From: Prevotella sp.
Lineage (GTDB): Bacteria; Bacteroidota; Bacteroidia; Bacteroidales; Bacteroidaceae
DNA length: 55,663 nucleotides
Direction of reading: 5' to 3'
Assembly: GCA_016291005.1 (NCBI GenBank)
Contig: JAEEVT010000004.1
Location: 1 to 55,663 of the forward strand
Made by a program: the position numbers and the translations under genes. Shown here piece after piece: positions 17,408 through 25,453 of the stretch. The notes beneath the pieces were generated by a model that was given only the letters and a program-made list of their open reading frames with translations, was not told the DNA's origin and searched no databases. Numbering within the stretch: the first letter of the stretch is position 1; every line of letters begins with the position of its first letter.

Positions 17408-17534
17408 AACGAAATGAATGGAATGAAAGAAATGAAAGGAATGAAAGGAATGAGTCTCCGCAACGGTATTTCTTCATTTCTTCATTTACATTTCTTTCAT
17501 TTCTTTCATTCCTTTCATTTCTTTCATTTAAACT
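17408..17534. repeat. Inverted pair of GAAATG arrays
   Basis: About five GAATGAAAG-type units (17411-17452), a spacer with GTCTCCGCAACGG, then about seven CATTTCTTT-type units (17472-17531). The halves are largely complementary, so the RNA could fold as a long A/U-rich stem between the small membrane protein gene and the CYTH gene. Confidence 0.8.
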
Positions 17535-17540
17535 CTTCCG

Positions 17541-18011
17541 ATGCTTGAAATTGAACGCAAATTCCTCGTCTTAGACGACTCTTATAAGTCCTTGTCGTAC
17601 GGCAGTAGCCACATCCGGCAGGGGTACATCTGCAGCGAACGAGGACGGACGGTGCGCATCCGTATTCGGGATGAGCACGCCTATATCACCATCAAGGGAC
17701 CTTCTTTAAACGGTGGCCTGTCGCGCTATGAGTTCGAACAGGAAATACCCTTCGTCGACGGCGAGAACTTGATGTCCCTCTGCGACCCGGGCATCATTGA
17801 CAAGACGCGTTGGCTCGTGAAAAGTGGCCGACATACCTTCGAAGTCGACGAGTTCCACGGCGACAACGACGGATTAGTCGTAGCTGAAGTGGAACTGGCC
17901 TCTGAGGATGAACCTTACGAGAAGCCCGCCTTCATAGGACAGGAGGTCACTGGCGACCGTCGCTACTACAATTCCCAGCTCCGCCGCAACCCCTACAAAA
18001 GGTGGTTGTAA
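17541..18011 (+). CDS. CYTH-domain (triphosphate tunnel) protein
   Basis: A 156-aa protein starting MLEIERKFLVL, with the CYTH signature EIERKF at residues 3-8. Alternating charged strands (VRIRIRD, AYITIKG, YEFEQEI, VDEFHG, VAEVEL) supply the acidic and basic residues lining the triphosphate tunnel. Bacterial members hydrolyse inorganic triphosphate or act as adenylate cyclases; the short single-domain form suggests a triphosphatase. It ends just before an intrinsic terminator, so it closes the operon that may begin with prfB. Confidence 0.85.
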   Translation: MLEIERKFLVLDDSYKSLSYGSSHIRQGYICSERGRTVRIRIRDEHAYITIKGPSLNGGLSRYEFEQEIPFVDGENLMSLCDPGIIDKTRWLVKSGRHTFEVDEFHGDNDGLVVAEVELASEDEPYEKPAFIGQEVTGDRRYYNSQLRRNPYKRWL

Positions 18012-18039
18012 AGAATTATTAGTTAATTAATATGCAGAA

Positions 18040-18084
18040 ATCGAGACTTTTGTACAGCAAAAGCCTCGATAGAATCATTTTTTT
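18040..18084 (+). terminator. Intrinsic terminator after the CYTH gene
   Basis: A hairpin with arms 18040-18052 (ATCGAGACTTTTG) and 18058-18070 (12 of 13 bp paired), TACAG loop, followed within 6 nt by a run of T at 18077-18084. It separates the housekeeping operon from the fimbrial operon. Confidence 0.8.
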
Positions 18085-18114
18085 AGCATTTTTTACGTTT
18101 TACCACGCTAAAAA

Positions 18115-18146
18115 TTTGGTGGTTTCGTAAGTTTTTATTATCTTTG
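18115..18146 (+). promoter_or_regulatory. Promoter of the fimbrial and giant-protein operon
   Basis: TTTG at 18115-18118, exactly 20 nt, then TATCTTTG at 18139-18146: a strong Bacteroidetes promoter. The start should fall near 18151-18154, which removes the TTG at 18144 as a translation start. No comparable promoter was seen before 45094, so it may drive all eight genes, although internal promoters cannot be excluded. Confidence 0.75.
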
Positions 18147-18206
18147 CCCCCAAATATGCTTATTGTATCTATGACGAAGATAATACAACATAAGGTAATT
18201 CGTAAA

Positions 18207-18848
18207 ATGCGTAAATGTGTGTGGCAGACCCTGTTATGCATAATTCTTACCTTGTGCGCATTGTCTGCTAAGGCTCAGGATTTGACCATCAGCAACAATC
18301 TCCTCTATGATGCAACGCTGACTCCCAACCTGCGGATAGGTTATCAGGTAGATCCCAAATGGTCGATTGCCGTCACAGGAGGCTTCCGTCATTGGCCCCG
18401 TGGCAACTATACCACAAAGAAGTGGCGCCACCTGCTCATCTCGCCTTCCGTACGCCATTGGAAAGACTCTGTGCAAGTGGGACAGTTCTGGGGAGCCAAT
18501 GCCATATATAGCCACTTCAATGCCGGATATACCGACATGATTATATATAAAGGTGTAAAGGACGAGCGTCGGCAGGGAGATCTGGTAGCTATTGGTGCCT
18601 TTTATGGCTACAAGTGGCGCCTGAGCTGTCGCTGGGCGATGGAAGTCTTCGGCGGACTGGCCGTCGGCTATGCCTGGTACGACCGCTTCCTCATCAACGA
18701 CGCTGGTGACAACTGGCTCCGCAACGGCAGCGGCAACGGACTCTTCCTGCTCCCACAGCTCGGACTCAATGTGGTCTACCGTATCCCACTTCGCAAAAGC
18801 CAGACCATCCCCATTGACAAAATCCTCCTGGCCGACAGAACATACTGA
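18207..18848 (+). CDS. DUF3575 protein of the fimbrial operon
   Basis: A secreted or outer-membrane protein of 213 aa. The chosen start ATG 18207 gives an excellent signal peptide (MRKCVWQTLLCIILTLCALS, cleaved after AKA near residue 23). In-frame ATGs at 18156 and 18171 are possible, with longer basic N-termini. The body (LTISNNLLYDATLTPNLRIG, then GFYGYKWRLS and LLPQLGLNVVYRI) reads as an eight-stranded beta-barrel-like fold, the pattern of Bacteroidetes DUF3575 proteins, which are often encoded at the head of fimbrial clusters. Its role is unknown; an outer-membrane assembly or anchoring accessory is an inference. Confidence 0.75.
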   Translation: MRKCVWQTLLCIILTLCALSAKAQDLTISNNLLYDATLTPNLRIGYQVDPKWSIAVTGGFRHWPRGNYTTKKWRHLLISPSVRHWKDSVQVGQFWGANAIYSHFNAGYTDMIIYKGVKDERRQGDLVAIGAFYGYKWRLSCRWAMEVFGGLAVGYAWYDRFLINDAGDNWLRNGSGNGLFLLPQLGLNVVYRIPLRKSQTIPIDKILLADRTY

Positions 18849-18919
18849 AGAACAACATAGAAAAAACAACATACAGTTTTAATCAAGCAAACAAAGAGAA
18901 ATGAATTATAGTTATTAAT

Positions 18920-18935
18920 TTTTAAACGTTTAAAA
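18920..18935. promoter_or_regulatory. 16-bp palindrome before the first fimbrillin ATG
   Basis: TTTTAAACGTTTAAAA is a perfect palindrome ending 2 nt before the ATG at 18938. It may be a protein-binding site, or simply part of the A/T-rich leader usual in Bacteroidetes. Confidence 0.35.
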
Positions 18936-18937
18936 TT

Positions 18938-21100
18938 ATGAAAAAGAATTTCTATTTCGTGTTCCTCGGTGCTTTCGCACTCACAGGAGTCCTTGGAATC
19001 TCTTCTTGCTCGTCTGACAACGAGATAGTAGAGGTGAATCCGACCTTCGATCCCGCCAAGAACGAGGTCACTACACAGTTTGTGCTGAATGTTAATCCTT
19101 CAGAACAAGGTACAACTCGTCAGGCTGCAGCAACTGTCCAGAAGGCCAGCAACTTCCGTGGCATGAAAGATGCAAAGCTCATTGGTCTTTCTACTGGTAA
19201 GGCTAACACCTTCCTGGCTCCCTTCCTTGGCAATTCTACTGCTTTCGATGTCAAACGTACCTATGACCTCGGTACGCTTTATGCTAATGGATCTGTTGAT
19301 AATAATCCTGAGAGTGACAATGCAGAAAATAGTTCACACCGCGTGGTAGAGCTGACATTGCCTTTGAAGACAGATGCCATGTTGGTTTATGGCCGTGCTA
19401 TTCCAGTAACTAAAACATCTAATGCCACTACTGTTACAGACGAAGAAGAAAATGGTTCGGTGGTTTATAATGTCGATGCTACCCCAGAGAATACCACTTT
19501 CGATCTTGTTGCGCGCATGGCTGATGCTACTGCTTATACGCAGTGCTGTCAGGTGGCAGCCGCCATCCTAAACAGGATCATGCTTAGTCAAGTTGTTGCT
19601 CATAATGACATGACTAATCCTATTACAAGGACAAATGATAATGGTTCATATACTCAAGAAGCTGCTTTGCCTGCATTAACTTGGAGAGAAATAGGTATCT
19701 TGACCGATGCGCAAATTGCTCTTTTGGCTCCCTTGCAGCAGAATCTGGCTAAAGCCTATAGTGTTATTCGTAGCACTTATATGAGTACTGATGCTGTTAA
19801 CTCAGGATCTGCTGCTTCCCTCTGCAAAATGATGAAAGATGTTTATACTATTGCATCCACTGTATCTGGTGCTGTCGCAACCTCCGATAATGAGTTGAAC
19901 GCCCAGCTTTTGGCTGACGAAATCAAAAGTCGTATTGAGGCCTTTTTCAATAGAGACAATGCAGCTTTCCCGTTTAGGCAAATAGGTAGCGCCGAAACTG
20001 GTAATTCAATCTTAAAGGGTCTTTCTGAGGCTGGTGTCACTGTGACTGGTTTTACCGCAGTAAACGACAACAACTTCCCGACCTTCCCGATGTCGTTTAA
20101 TTTGCCTGATGGTGTTGCACAGCTTGACTTTTCTGATTTTAATGAGGCTGGTACTTCAGGTGGTTTCGCTTATAAAGCAACAGAGGATAATGCCTCACTG
20201 ATAAACATCGGAACAAAATTGAATCCAACCAAGTACATGTATCCTTCTGAGTTGCTTTATTTTGACAATAGCCTTTTGCGTGTTACGGATGCAGAGAAAA
20301 AACCTGGTGACTATCCTGACGGATATAACAAATGGGATAACGACAGCTGGACTGGCTGGACAACGGGTCCTGTTACTTCTGGCACTCGTAGCGTTGCTGT
20401 AAAGAATAATATCAATTACGGTGTTGCTATGCTGGAGACTACAGTTGCTATTGACAATACAGTTACTACTGGATTCAAGGACAATCGTCCTGCAGAGGAG
20501 CAAGTAACGCTGTCAGCTGCTCAAATTGGTAATTTTATACTTACTGGCGTGCTTATCGGTGGACAGTACAAGCAAGTAGGCTGGAACTATCTGACAAAGT
20601 CTGTTGCTGACGAGAATAAGGATTTTGTTATTTATGACAACAAGATGGCAAGCAATGGTGCTACTATCAGTGCCTCTACTGCTACTCCTAACTACACGTT
20701 GGTGTTTGACAACTACTCCACGGCAGGGCAAGGTAATGTGTTGGTAGCTCTGGAGTTTAAGAATGGCAACGATGTGGATATCTATGGCAAGGGTGGTATT
20801 ATTCCTAAGGGTGCTACGTTCTATCTGGCTGCTGAGCTGGAGTTGGGAAGTAAGACAATTCCTTCTTGGCCTACTACGTATGCTATTCCTCCATATAAAG
20901 ACGATGGTGCCTCACAGGAGATTACTCGTATCTTTACGCAGGACTATGTGACTACCGCCACCTTCAAGATTGGTGAGAACTCGCTGAAGAATGCTTATAC
21001 CACCGTACCCGACCTGCGTGCTACACAGACTTCGCTCGGCTTGAGCGTCGATCTGAACTGGCGTCAAGGCCTGAGCTTCGAGACTGTTCTTGGCAGATAG
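18938..21100 (+). CDS. Mfa1/FimA-type fimbrillin lipoprotein
   Basis: A 720-aa lipoprotein and probable main or large fimbrial subunit. The signal ends in the lipobox ISSC with Cys24. Mature N-terminal text TTRQAAATVQKASNFRGMKD and the C-terminal block RIFTQDYVTTATF followed by LRATQTSLGLSVDLNW are hallmarks of the Mfa1/FimA family. In this family an Arg-gingipain-like protease removes the N-terminal strand and donor-strand exchange links subunits on the cell surface. It is larger than P. gingivalis Mfa1 (about 560 aa). Third codon positions are rich in T and A compared with the dcw genes, as in abundant surface proteins. A hairpin after its stop may make it the most expressed gene of the operon. 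Confidence 0.85.
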   Translation: MKKNFYFVFLGAFALTGVLGISSCSSDNEIVEVNPTFDPAKNEVTTQFVLNVNPSEQGTTRQAAATVQKASNFRGMKDAKLIGLSTGKANTFLAPFLGNSTAFDVKRTYDLGTLYANGSVDNNPESDNAENSSHRVVELTLPLKTDAMLVYGRAIPVTKTSNATTVTDEEENGSVVYNVDATPENTTFDLVARMADATAYTQCCQVAAAILNRIMLSQVVAHNDMTNPITRTNDNGSYTQEAALPALTWREIGILTDAQIALLAPLQQNLAKAYSVIRSTYMSTDAVNSGSAASLCKMMKDVYTIASTVSGAVATSDNELNAQLLADEIKSRIEAFFNRDNAAFPFRQIGSAETGNSILKGLSEAGVTVTGFTAVNDNNFPTFPMSFNLPDGVAQLDFSDFNEAGTSGGFAYKATEDNASLINIGTKLNPTKYMYPSELLYFDNSLLRVTDAEKKPGDYPDGYNKWDNDSWTGWTTGPVTSGTRSVAVKNNINYGVAMLETTVAIDNTVTTGFKDNRPAEEQVTLSAAQIGNFILTGVLIGGQYKQVGWNYLTKSVADENKDFVIYDNKMASNGATISASTATPNYTLVFDNYSTAGQGNVLVALEFKNGNDVDIYGKGGIIPKGATFYLAAELELGSKTIPSWPTTYAIPPYKDDGASQEITRIFTQDYVTTATFKIGENSLKNAYTTVPDLRATQTSLGLSVDLNWRQGLSFETVLGR

Positions 21101-21122
21101 TCTTCTGTTATACCGTCTGCAT

Positions 21123-21178
21123 AGGGGAGCGAAACATCTCCCCTGTGCTGACGCGTATATAAAATAATAATGTACGCG
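21123..21178 (+). promoter_or_regulatory. Two hairpins after the first fimbrillin (attenuator candidate)
   Basis: AGGGGAG/CTCCCCT (21123-21129 with 21138-21144) is followed by CGCGTA/TACGCG (21152-21157 with 21173-21178). Neither has a T-run. They may slow RNA decay or partly terminate, raising subunit mRNA over the downstream genes. Confidence 0.45.
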
Positions 21179-21189
21179 CGCAAGGCGAA

Positions 21190-21226
21190 ATGAAAGTAAT
21201 GAATGGAATGAAAGAAATGAAAGCTA
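21190..21226 (+). repeat. GAAATG repeat overlapping the Mfa2-like start
   Basis: Four units of the dispersed repeat supply the start codon and leader of the anchor gene. A complementary-looking stretch (TCATCTCTTCATTTCTC, about 21250-21266) lies 30 nt on, so the start region might fold. Confidence 0.65.
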
Positions 21227-22329
21227 CACGGAACTGCAGCTCCATTCCGTCATCTCTTCATTTCTCAATTGGCATCTTGTGCCTTCTGTTGCTCGCTGGT
21301 TGTTCGTTAATCGATGATACGCTGGAAGACCGCGCCAAGGACTATGAGATGGACTACGAGCTGCGCTTGGTGACGAATATCACCACCGAGATTCATACTC
21401 AGCTTGGCATGGAGACTGACGTGCAGCTGGCTGCCGACCTGCGTGAACACCTGAAGGACATCTTCACCGACTTCGCCCACGACGTGGACCTGTCGTTCTA
21501 TGATACCAAGGGTGACTCGCTGCGCCTGTATCACGACCAGCACATCATGGACGCCAACCAGCAGAGCTACGTGCTCAATTTGCCCATGCGACAGTATATG
21601 CACTTGGCGGTGGCCAACGTGGTGGACAACCCTGTAGTCGGCTTGACAAATGACGAGCGCTGCCATCCGTCACGACTTGAAACGGTGGATGGTGGGGGAA
21701 CCCCGGCGCGAACACAGGCGGACACCATCAGTTCACATACGACGGGGCTGTTTACCGCTCGTCTGCCGATGGATGTGAAGGAAGGCGTTGACCAGTCGTT
21801 CCACGTTCGTCTGTATATGGCCAACTGTGCAGCGGCATTGGTCGTTGACCCTCGCGGGCATGACATTAGTAGCCTGCGCGTCTATACCACGGGCTTCGCT
21901 TCGCGGTTCAACATCTGCGACAGCACCTACACTTTCGCCCAGCAGTCTCCCATCGTGCAGACCAGCAAGGTGAAGACGACTGGTAGTGAGGCCTGCTACG
22001 TCTCGGTGAACTTCCCCTCTCGGGAACCCAAGGAGCAGAAAGCCCCTGCTTATACCTGGGGAACGCGTAGCGTCATCGAGACCACCGAGCCGTTTATTGC
22101 CAAGGAGGGCGACGAGACGCTATGGCAGTTTAAGGCCTATATCACAAAGGCCGACGGCACCACGACGGAAACTATCCTCAGCCTGTGCACGCCCCTCAGA
22201 GCCGGTCAGCTGAAAATCATCCGCGGTTTCGTCACAGACGAGGGTGCCGTGCAAACCAATGACCATGCCGTCGGCGTCAGCGTAACGCTGAACTGGGAAG
22301 AAGGTACACACCACGAGATTTCCCTATAA
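21190..22329 (+). CDS. FimB/Mfa2-family fimbrial anchor lipoprotein
   Basis: A 379-aa lipoprotein matching the FimB/Mfa2 family, which caps fimbrial polymers and anchors them to the outer membrane. The lipobox is LLAGC with Cys38. DYEMDYELRLVTNITTEI and the later DVDLSFYDTKGDSLRLYHD are typical of the family. The first ten codons (MKVMNGMKEM) are encoded by the GAAATG intergenic repeat and contain four in-frame ATG codons at 21190, 21199, 21208 and 21217. The true start is therefore uncertain, and any of them gives a usable signal peptide. It follows the first fimbrillin by 89 nt. Confidence 0.85.
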   Translation: MKVMNGMKEMKATRNCSSIPSSLHFSIGILCLLLLAGCSLIDDTLEDRAKDYEMDYELRLVTNITTEIHTQLGMETDVQLAADLREHLKDIFTDFAHDVDLSFYDTKGDSLRLYHDQHIMDANQQSYVLNLPMRQYMHLAVANVVDNPVVGLTNDERCHPSRLETVDGGGTPARTQADTISSHTTGLFTARLPMDVKEGVDQSFHVRLYMANCAAALVVDPRGHDISSLRVYTTGFASRFNICDSTYTFAQQSPIVQTSKVKTTGSEACYVSVNFPSREPKEQKAPAYTWGTRSVIETTEPFIAKEGDETLWQFKAYITKADGTTTETILSLCTPLRAGQLKIIRGFVTDEGAVQTNDHAVGVSVTLNWEEGTHHEISL

Positions 22330-22386
22330 TGGAGTTCAAGCTGGTTATATAACAAAAGTACTGCAAATAGATTAGTAAGAGACAGA

Positions 22387-24192
22387 GTGAATAAAAAGAC
22401 AGACATACTGGTTGCTCTCCTCATCACGATGGTGATGACGGCATGTAGCATCTATGACGACAGGGACGGTTGTGACGACCCTGTTGAGACAAGTCTGTCT
22501 CTCTCTGTGGCTAACGCGAAACAGGTCACCACCCGCCAGACAAGCGACGTGACTCAGGCAAACGGTTACTTCCGCGGATTAACCAACTGGCTTGTCATAC
22601 CTTTTGAGGTACGGGATCGTAAGATTACAGTTGATGACCTCGCCAAGCGTGAACGTCTGTATGGGTTGACAACGAAGTTCGACAAAACGGATTCTCGGTT
22701 CTTCTATACCGAGGGATGTGAATTTATGAATGGCGTCGCTTCGTTTTTGGTCTATGCGCGTGCCATCCCCACCTACAGCACCACGGCTGAACCTACCAAT
22801 GCCGAGAAATCAGCCAATGGCTCATTGACCGCCGTGTTCCCTGCTGATATGAATCCTATTGGCATCACCTTTACGCCTGAAGCCATCTATGGCAGAAGCA
22901 CCGCTGATGACAAGGCTAATGCATTGGCAAGCTACCTGACGGCCATTGCCAATACGTCGTACACAGTACAGGGCACATCTACAACCTACAAATGGAGCAA
23001 CTTCACGACGCCTGCCATCAAAGCCATGTATCAGAACTTCATTGGTCAGGAGAATGTGACGGCGATAGATATAGCGGCTTCGAGTACCAATGTGCTGAAA
23101 TATGTCAATGCGTTATATCAGAATGTGAACAGCCTTAAGGCCTCTTATGCTGTGGGCAGCGATGATCGCAGTATTTGTGAGGAAATACAAGAGACCATCA
23201 AAAACTTTACTGGTGTGACGTTTAGTGATAGTGAAGAAAAGGTCACCAATTTAGGAGATGCGATGAGCGGTTACCCCGCCAACATCGGTCTGCCAGATGG
23301 TGCTGCCGTGGTACGTTGGGAAACTCCTACAGGTAAGGATAAACCCGAATTCGTGCCGCAGACACAAACCACGACGATGGACAATGTCACTGGCATAGCA
23401 CGCTATGCCTATCCTGCTGAGCTATACTATTACACCAACAGCCTGATTAAGACCAGTACGGAAGAAGGCCAAAAGCAGTATTATACATCAGAAGATACTT
23501 GGGCTAAGGTTCTCAGTAAGTACGAATACGATAACGGTGTGGTGACCCCCAATACCAAGGCCGTGGCAATTATCGACCCGTTACAATACGGCGTGGCCCA
23601 CTTACAGGTCATGCTGAAGAAGGTTGAAACCACCACCGTGAAGGATGCTGCCGATGCGGATATTACCATAGGGACGAGTAACTTCCCGCTGACAGCCATC
23701 ATCGTAGGCAATCAGCACCCTGTGGCCTTTGACTTTAAGCCCAATAGCACGGACGCCTACTTTATGTACGACCCGAATGTGACCAGTGGCGTCTGTCTTA
23801 GCAGTAGCACTTATACGAATAGCAGTGATGTGTCTGCTGTTTCCAGAACGCTGGTGCTGCAGTCGAACGATGACGAAGAGATATCGTTGGTGCTGGAGTT
23901 TCAGAACAACAGCACTCAGACCATCGAGGGTGTGAATCACGGACTGATTTATCCTGGCACGAAGTTCTACTTGGTAGCCAAGGTGAAGCCCGAAGCGGTG
24001 GCAGAAGGTGCTGAGGACTATGAGAAGCGTGTGTTTACCCAAGACCGTACCACCACGATGACGATGAAGGTAGAGTCGTTAGCCAAGGCGTACAACATAC
24101 TACCCAATCTGCTGTCGCCGCGATTAGAGATTGGCGTACAGGTTGTTACCAAGTGGATGCAGGTGGTACCGACCGATGTAATGCTGGAGTAA
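22387..24192 (+). CDS. Second Mfa1-type fimbrial subunit
   Basis: A 601-aa lipoprotein paralogous to the 720-aa fimbrillin. The start is GTG 22387; the signal peptide ends VMTAC with Cys20. The mature N-terminus (QVTTRQTSDVTQANGYFRGL) and the C-terminus (RVFTQDRTTTMTMKVESLAK) repeat the layout of the first subunit, with a TR cleavage-type motif and a final beta strand. Having two such subunits flank the anchor gene suggests a main and a minor shaft subunit, or two alternative fimbriae sharing one anchor. Which one polymerises cannot be told from sequence. Confidence 0.8.
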   Translation: MNKKTDILVALLITMVMTACSIYDDRDGCDDPVETSLSLSVANAKQVTTRQTSDVTQANGYFRGLTNWLVIPFEVRDRKITVDDLAKRERLYGLTTKFDKTDSRFFYTEGCEFMNGVASFLVYARAIPTYSTTAEPTNAEKSANGSLTAVFPADMNPIGITFTPEAIYGRSTADDKANALASYLTAIANTSYTVQGTSTTYKWSNFTTPAIKAMYQNFIGQENVTAIDIAASSTNVLKYVNALYQNVNSLKASYAVGSDDRSICEEIQETIKNFTGVTFSDSEEKVTNLGDAMSGYPANIGLPDGAAVVRWETPTGKDKPEFVPQTQTTTMDNVTGIARYAYPAELYYYTNSLIKTSTEEGQKQYYTSEDTWAKVLSKYEYDNGVVTPNTKAVAIIDPLQYGVAHLQVMLKKVETTTVKDAADADITIGTSNFPLTAIIVGNQHPVAFDFKPNSTDAYFMYDPNVTSGVCLSSSTYTNSSDVSAVSRTLVLQSNDDEEISLVLEFQNNSTQTIEGVNHGLIYPGTKFYLVAKVKPEAVAEGAEDYEKRVFTQDRTTTMTMKVESLAKAYNILPNLLSPRLEIGVQVVTKWMQVVPTDVMLE

Positions 24193-24217
24193 ATAAAAAT
24201 TGAGATTTCTGCAAGTA

Positions 24218-25426
24218 ATGAGACTGGACGAACGACATATCGGCAAGGCGATGCAGGCATTGATGATGCTTGCAGTAATGCTGCTGCTGGCTGGATGCAC
24301 ATCGGGAGATGAGGGCTCCGTGTCCGAGGAACCGCAGCCCACCATGCTCCAGATATATGTCTATGCGCCTAACCACATGCTGCCAACGCGTGGCAACACC
24401 GATTGGGTGAAGAGCGCGACAGAAGAAAGTAAAGTCAATACCTTACAGATTTGGGTGTTCGAACATATTAGTGGTAATCTTGTGGGCTACTTCACTCCAC
24501 CAACGACCGACGACCTAAATACAGCCGGCAATGCAGTCTATCAGATGGCCGTGGCTCCGCAGTTTGTGCAGAACAGACCGAAGGTGGATGTCTATGTGCT
24601 GGCCAACGTGACGACGGAGAACTGCAAATGTGCATTTGATGCGAATACAACCCGTACGCAACTTGAAGGTGCCATGCTGAAGCATGATAGTGACAACGAC
24701 CCCTTCGGACTGGCAACCAAAGTGGAGGCAGTACCAGCGGAGGGCTTGCCCATGACAGGAGCACTACGTGACCAGAAAGTGACGGGCGAGAGTCCTGTGC
24801 TGCGCATCGGCGACGGCTCTTTGGCTACAGTACAGTTGGTGCGCGCCGTATCAAAAGTACGTTTCATCTTCTCGCAGATGAAAAACGACGAGAATGTGAT
24901 GAGAATCAAGAGCGTGTCGTTGACAGGTGACATCTTGCCCAAGCAGGAATACCTATTCCTGGAATATCCTGATATGGACGGCGAACAACCATATACGGGC
25001 AGAGAATACCATGTCAACGCTGATGGCGGCTATGATGTCGGTCCTATACAGATGGTAGGAGCCATAGATAATGTGGCATCGACCACCGACCCGCTGTATT
25101 ATACTTACAGTACTGGCATGGGAGCGCAGGAGTATGAGACGCTCATTACCACTGGACTGACAAAAGAGACGCCAGAGTTGACCTTGGGTGGAATGTTCTA
25201 CCTGCGTGAGAGCGACAAGAAACTGACAGGTGAGATAAAATATACTGTGAACGATGGTGAGGAGAAAACCGCCACTTTCAATATCCATGATGCCGGTGAC
25301 TTCTCGCGCAACCACACCTGGGTGGTCTATGCCTTCTATGGCTCTACTACACTTGACATTCTGGTTGTGAGAATTAAGGAATGGGTGACTGTTCAGGAAG
25401 TGGATCATACGGTATATAACTGGTGA
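24218..25426 (+). CDS. Fimbrillin-like accessory lipoprotein
   Basis: A 402-aa lipoprotein from ATG 24218, with signal MQALMMLAVMLLLAGC and lipid-modified Cys27. An in-frame TTG at 24200 would add six codons and is less likely. The body has the two-domain beta-rich layout of Bacteroidales fimbrial tip or accessory subunits (VNTLQIWVFEH, VDVYVLANVTT, LVRAVSKVRFIF, VVYAFYGSTTLDILV). In the P. gingivalis mfa cluster comparable genes (mfa3, mfa4) encode accessory subunits at the fimbrial tip. A similar role is inferred from position and fold pattern. It follows the second shaft-type subunit by 25 nt. Confidence 0.7.
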   Translation: MRLDERHIGKAMQALMMLAVMLLLAGCTSGDEGSVSEEPQPTMLQIYVYAPNHMLPTRGNTDWVKSATEESKVNTLQIWVFEHISGNLVGYFTPPTTDDLNTAGNAVYQMAVAPQFVQNRPKVDVYVLANVTTENCKCAFDANTTRTQLEGAMLKHDSDNDPFGLATKVEAVPAEGLPMTGALRDQKVTGESPVLRIGDGSLATVQLVRAVSKVRFIFSQMKNDENVMRIKSVSLTGDILPKQEYLFLEYPDMDGEQPYTGREYHVNADGGYDVGPIQMVGAIDNVASTTDPLYYTYSTGMGAQEYETLITTGLTKETPELTLGGMFYLRESDKKLTGEIKYTVNDGEEKTATFNIHDAGDFSRNHTWVVYAFYGSTTLDILVVRIKEWVTVQEVDHTVYNW

Positions 25427-25453
25427 TGAAAGTTGAAAATTGAAAGTTGAGAG

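Noticed and set aside
17408-17534. CRISPR-like array
   Set aside because: Units are about 9 nt, continuous, with no spacers of constant length and no cas genes.
17338-17574. 78-codon ORF overlapping the small membrane protein gene
   Set aside because: Its middle is a translation of the GAAATG repeat, and it overlaps two better supported genes in another frame.
18144-18206. TTG start for the DUF3575 gene
   Set aside because: The TTG is part of the TATCTTTG promoter box. ATG 18207 gives a clean signal peptide.
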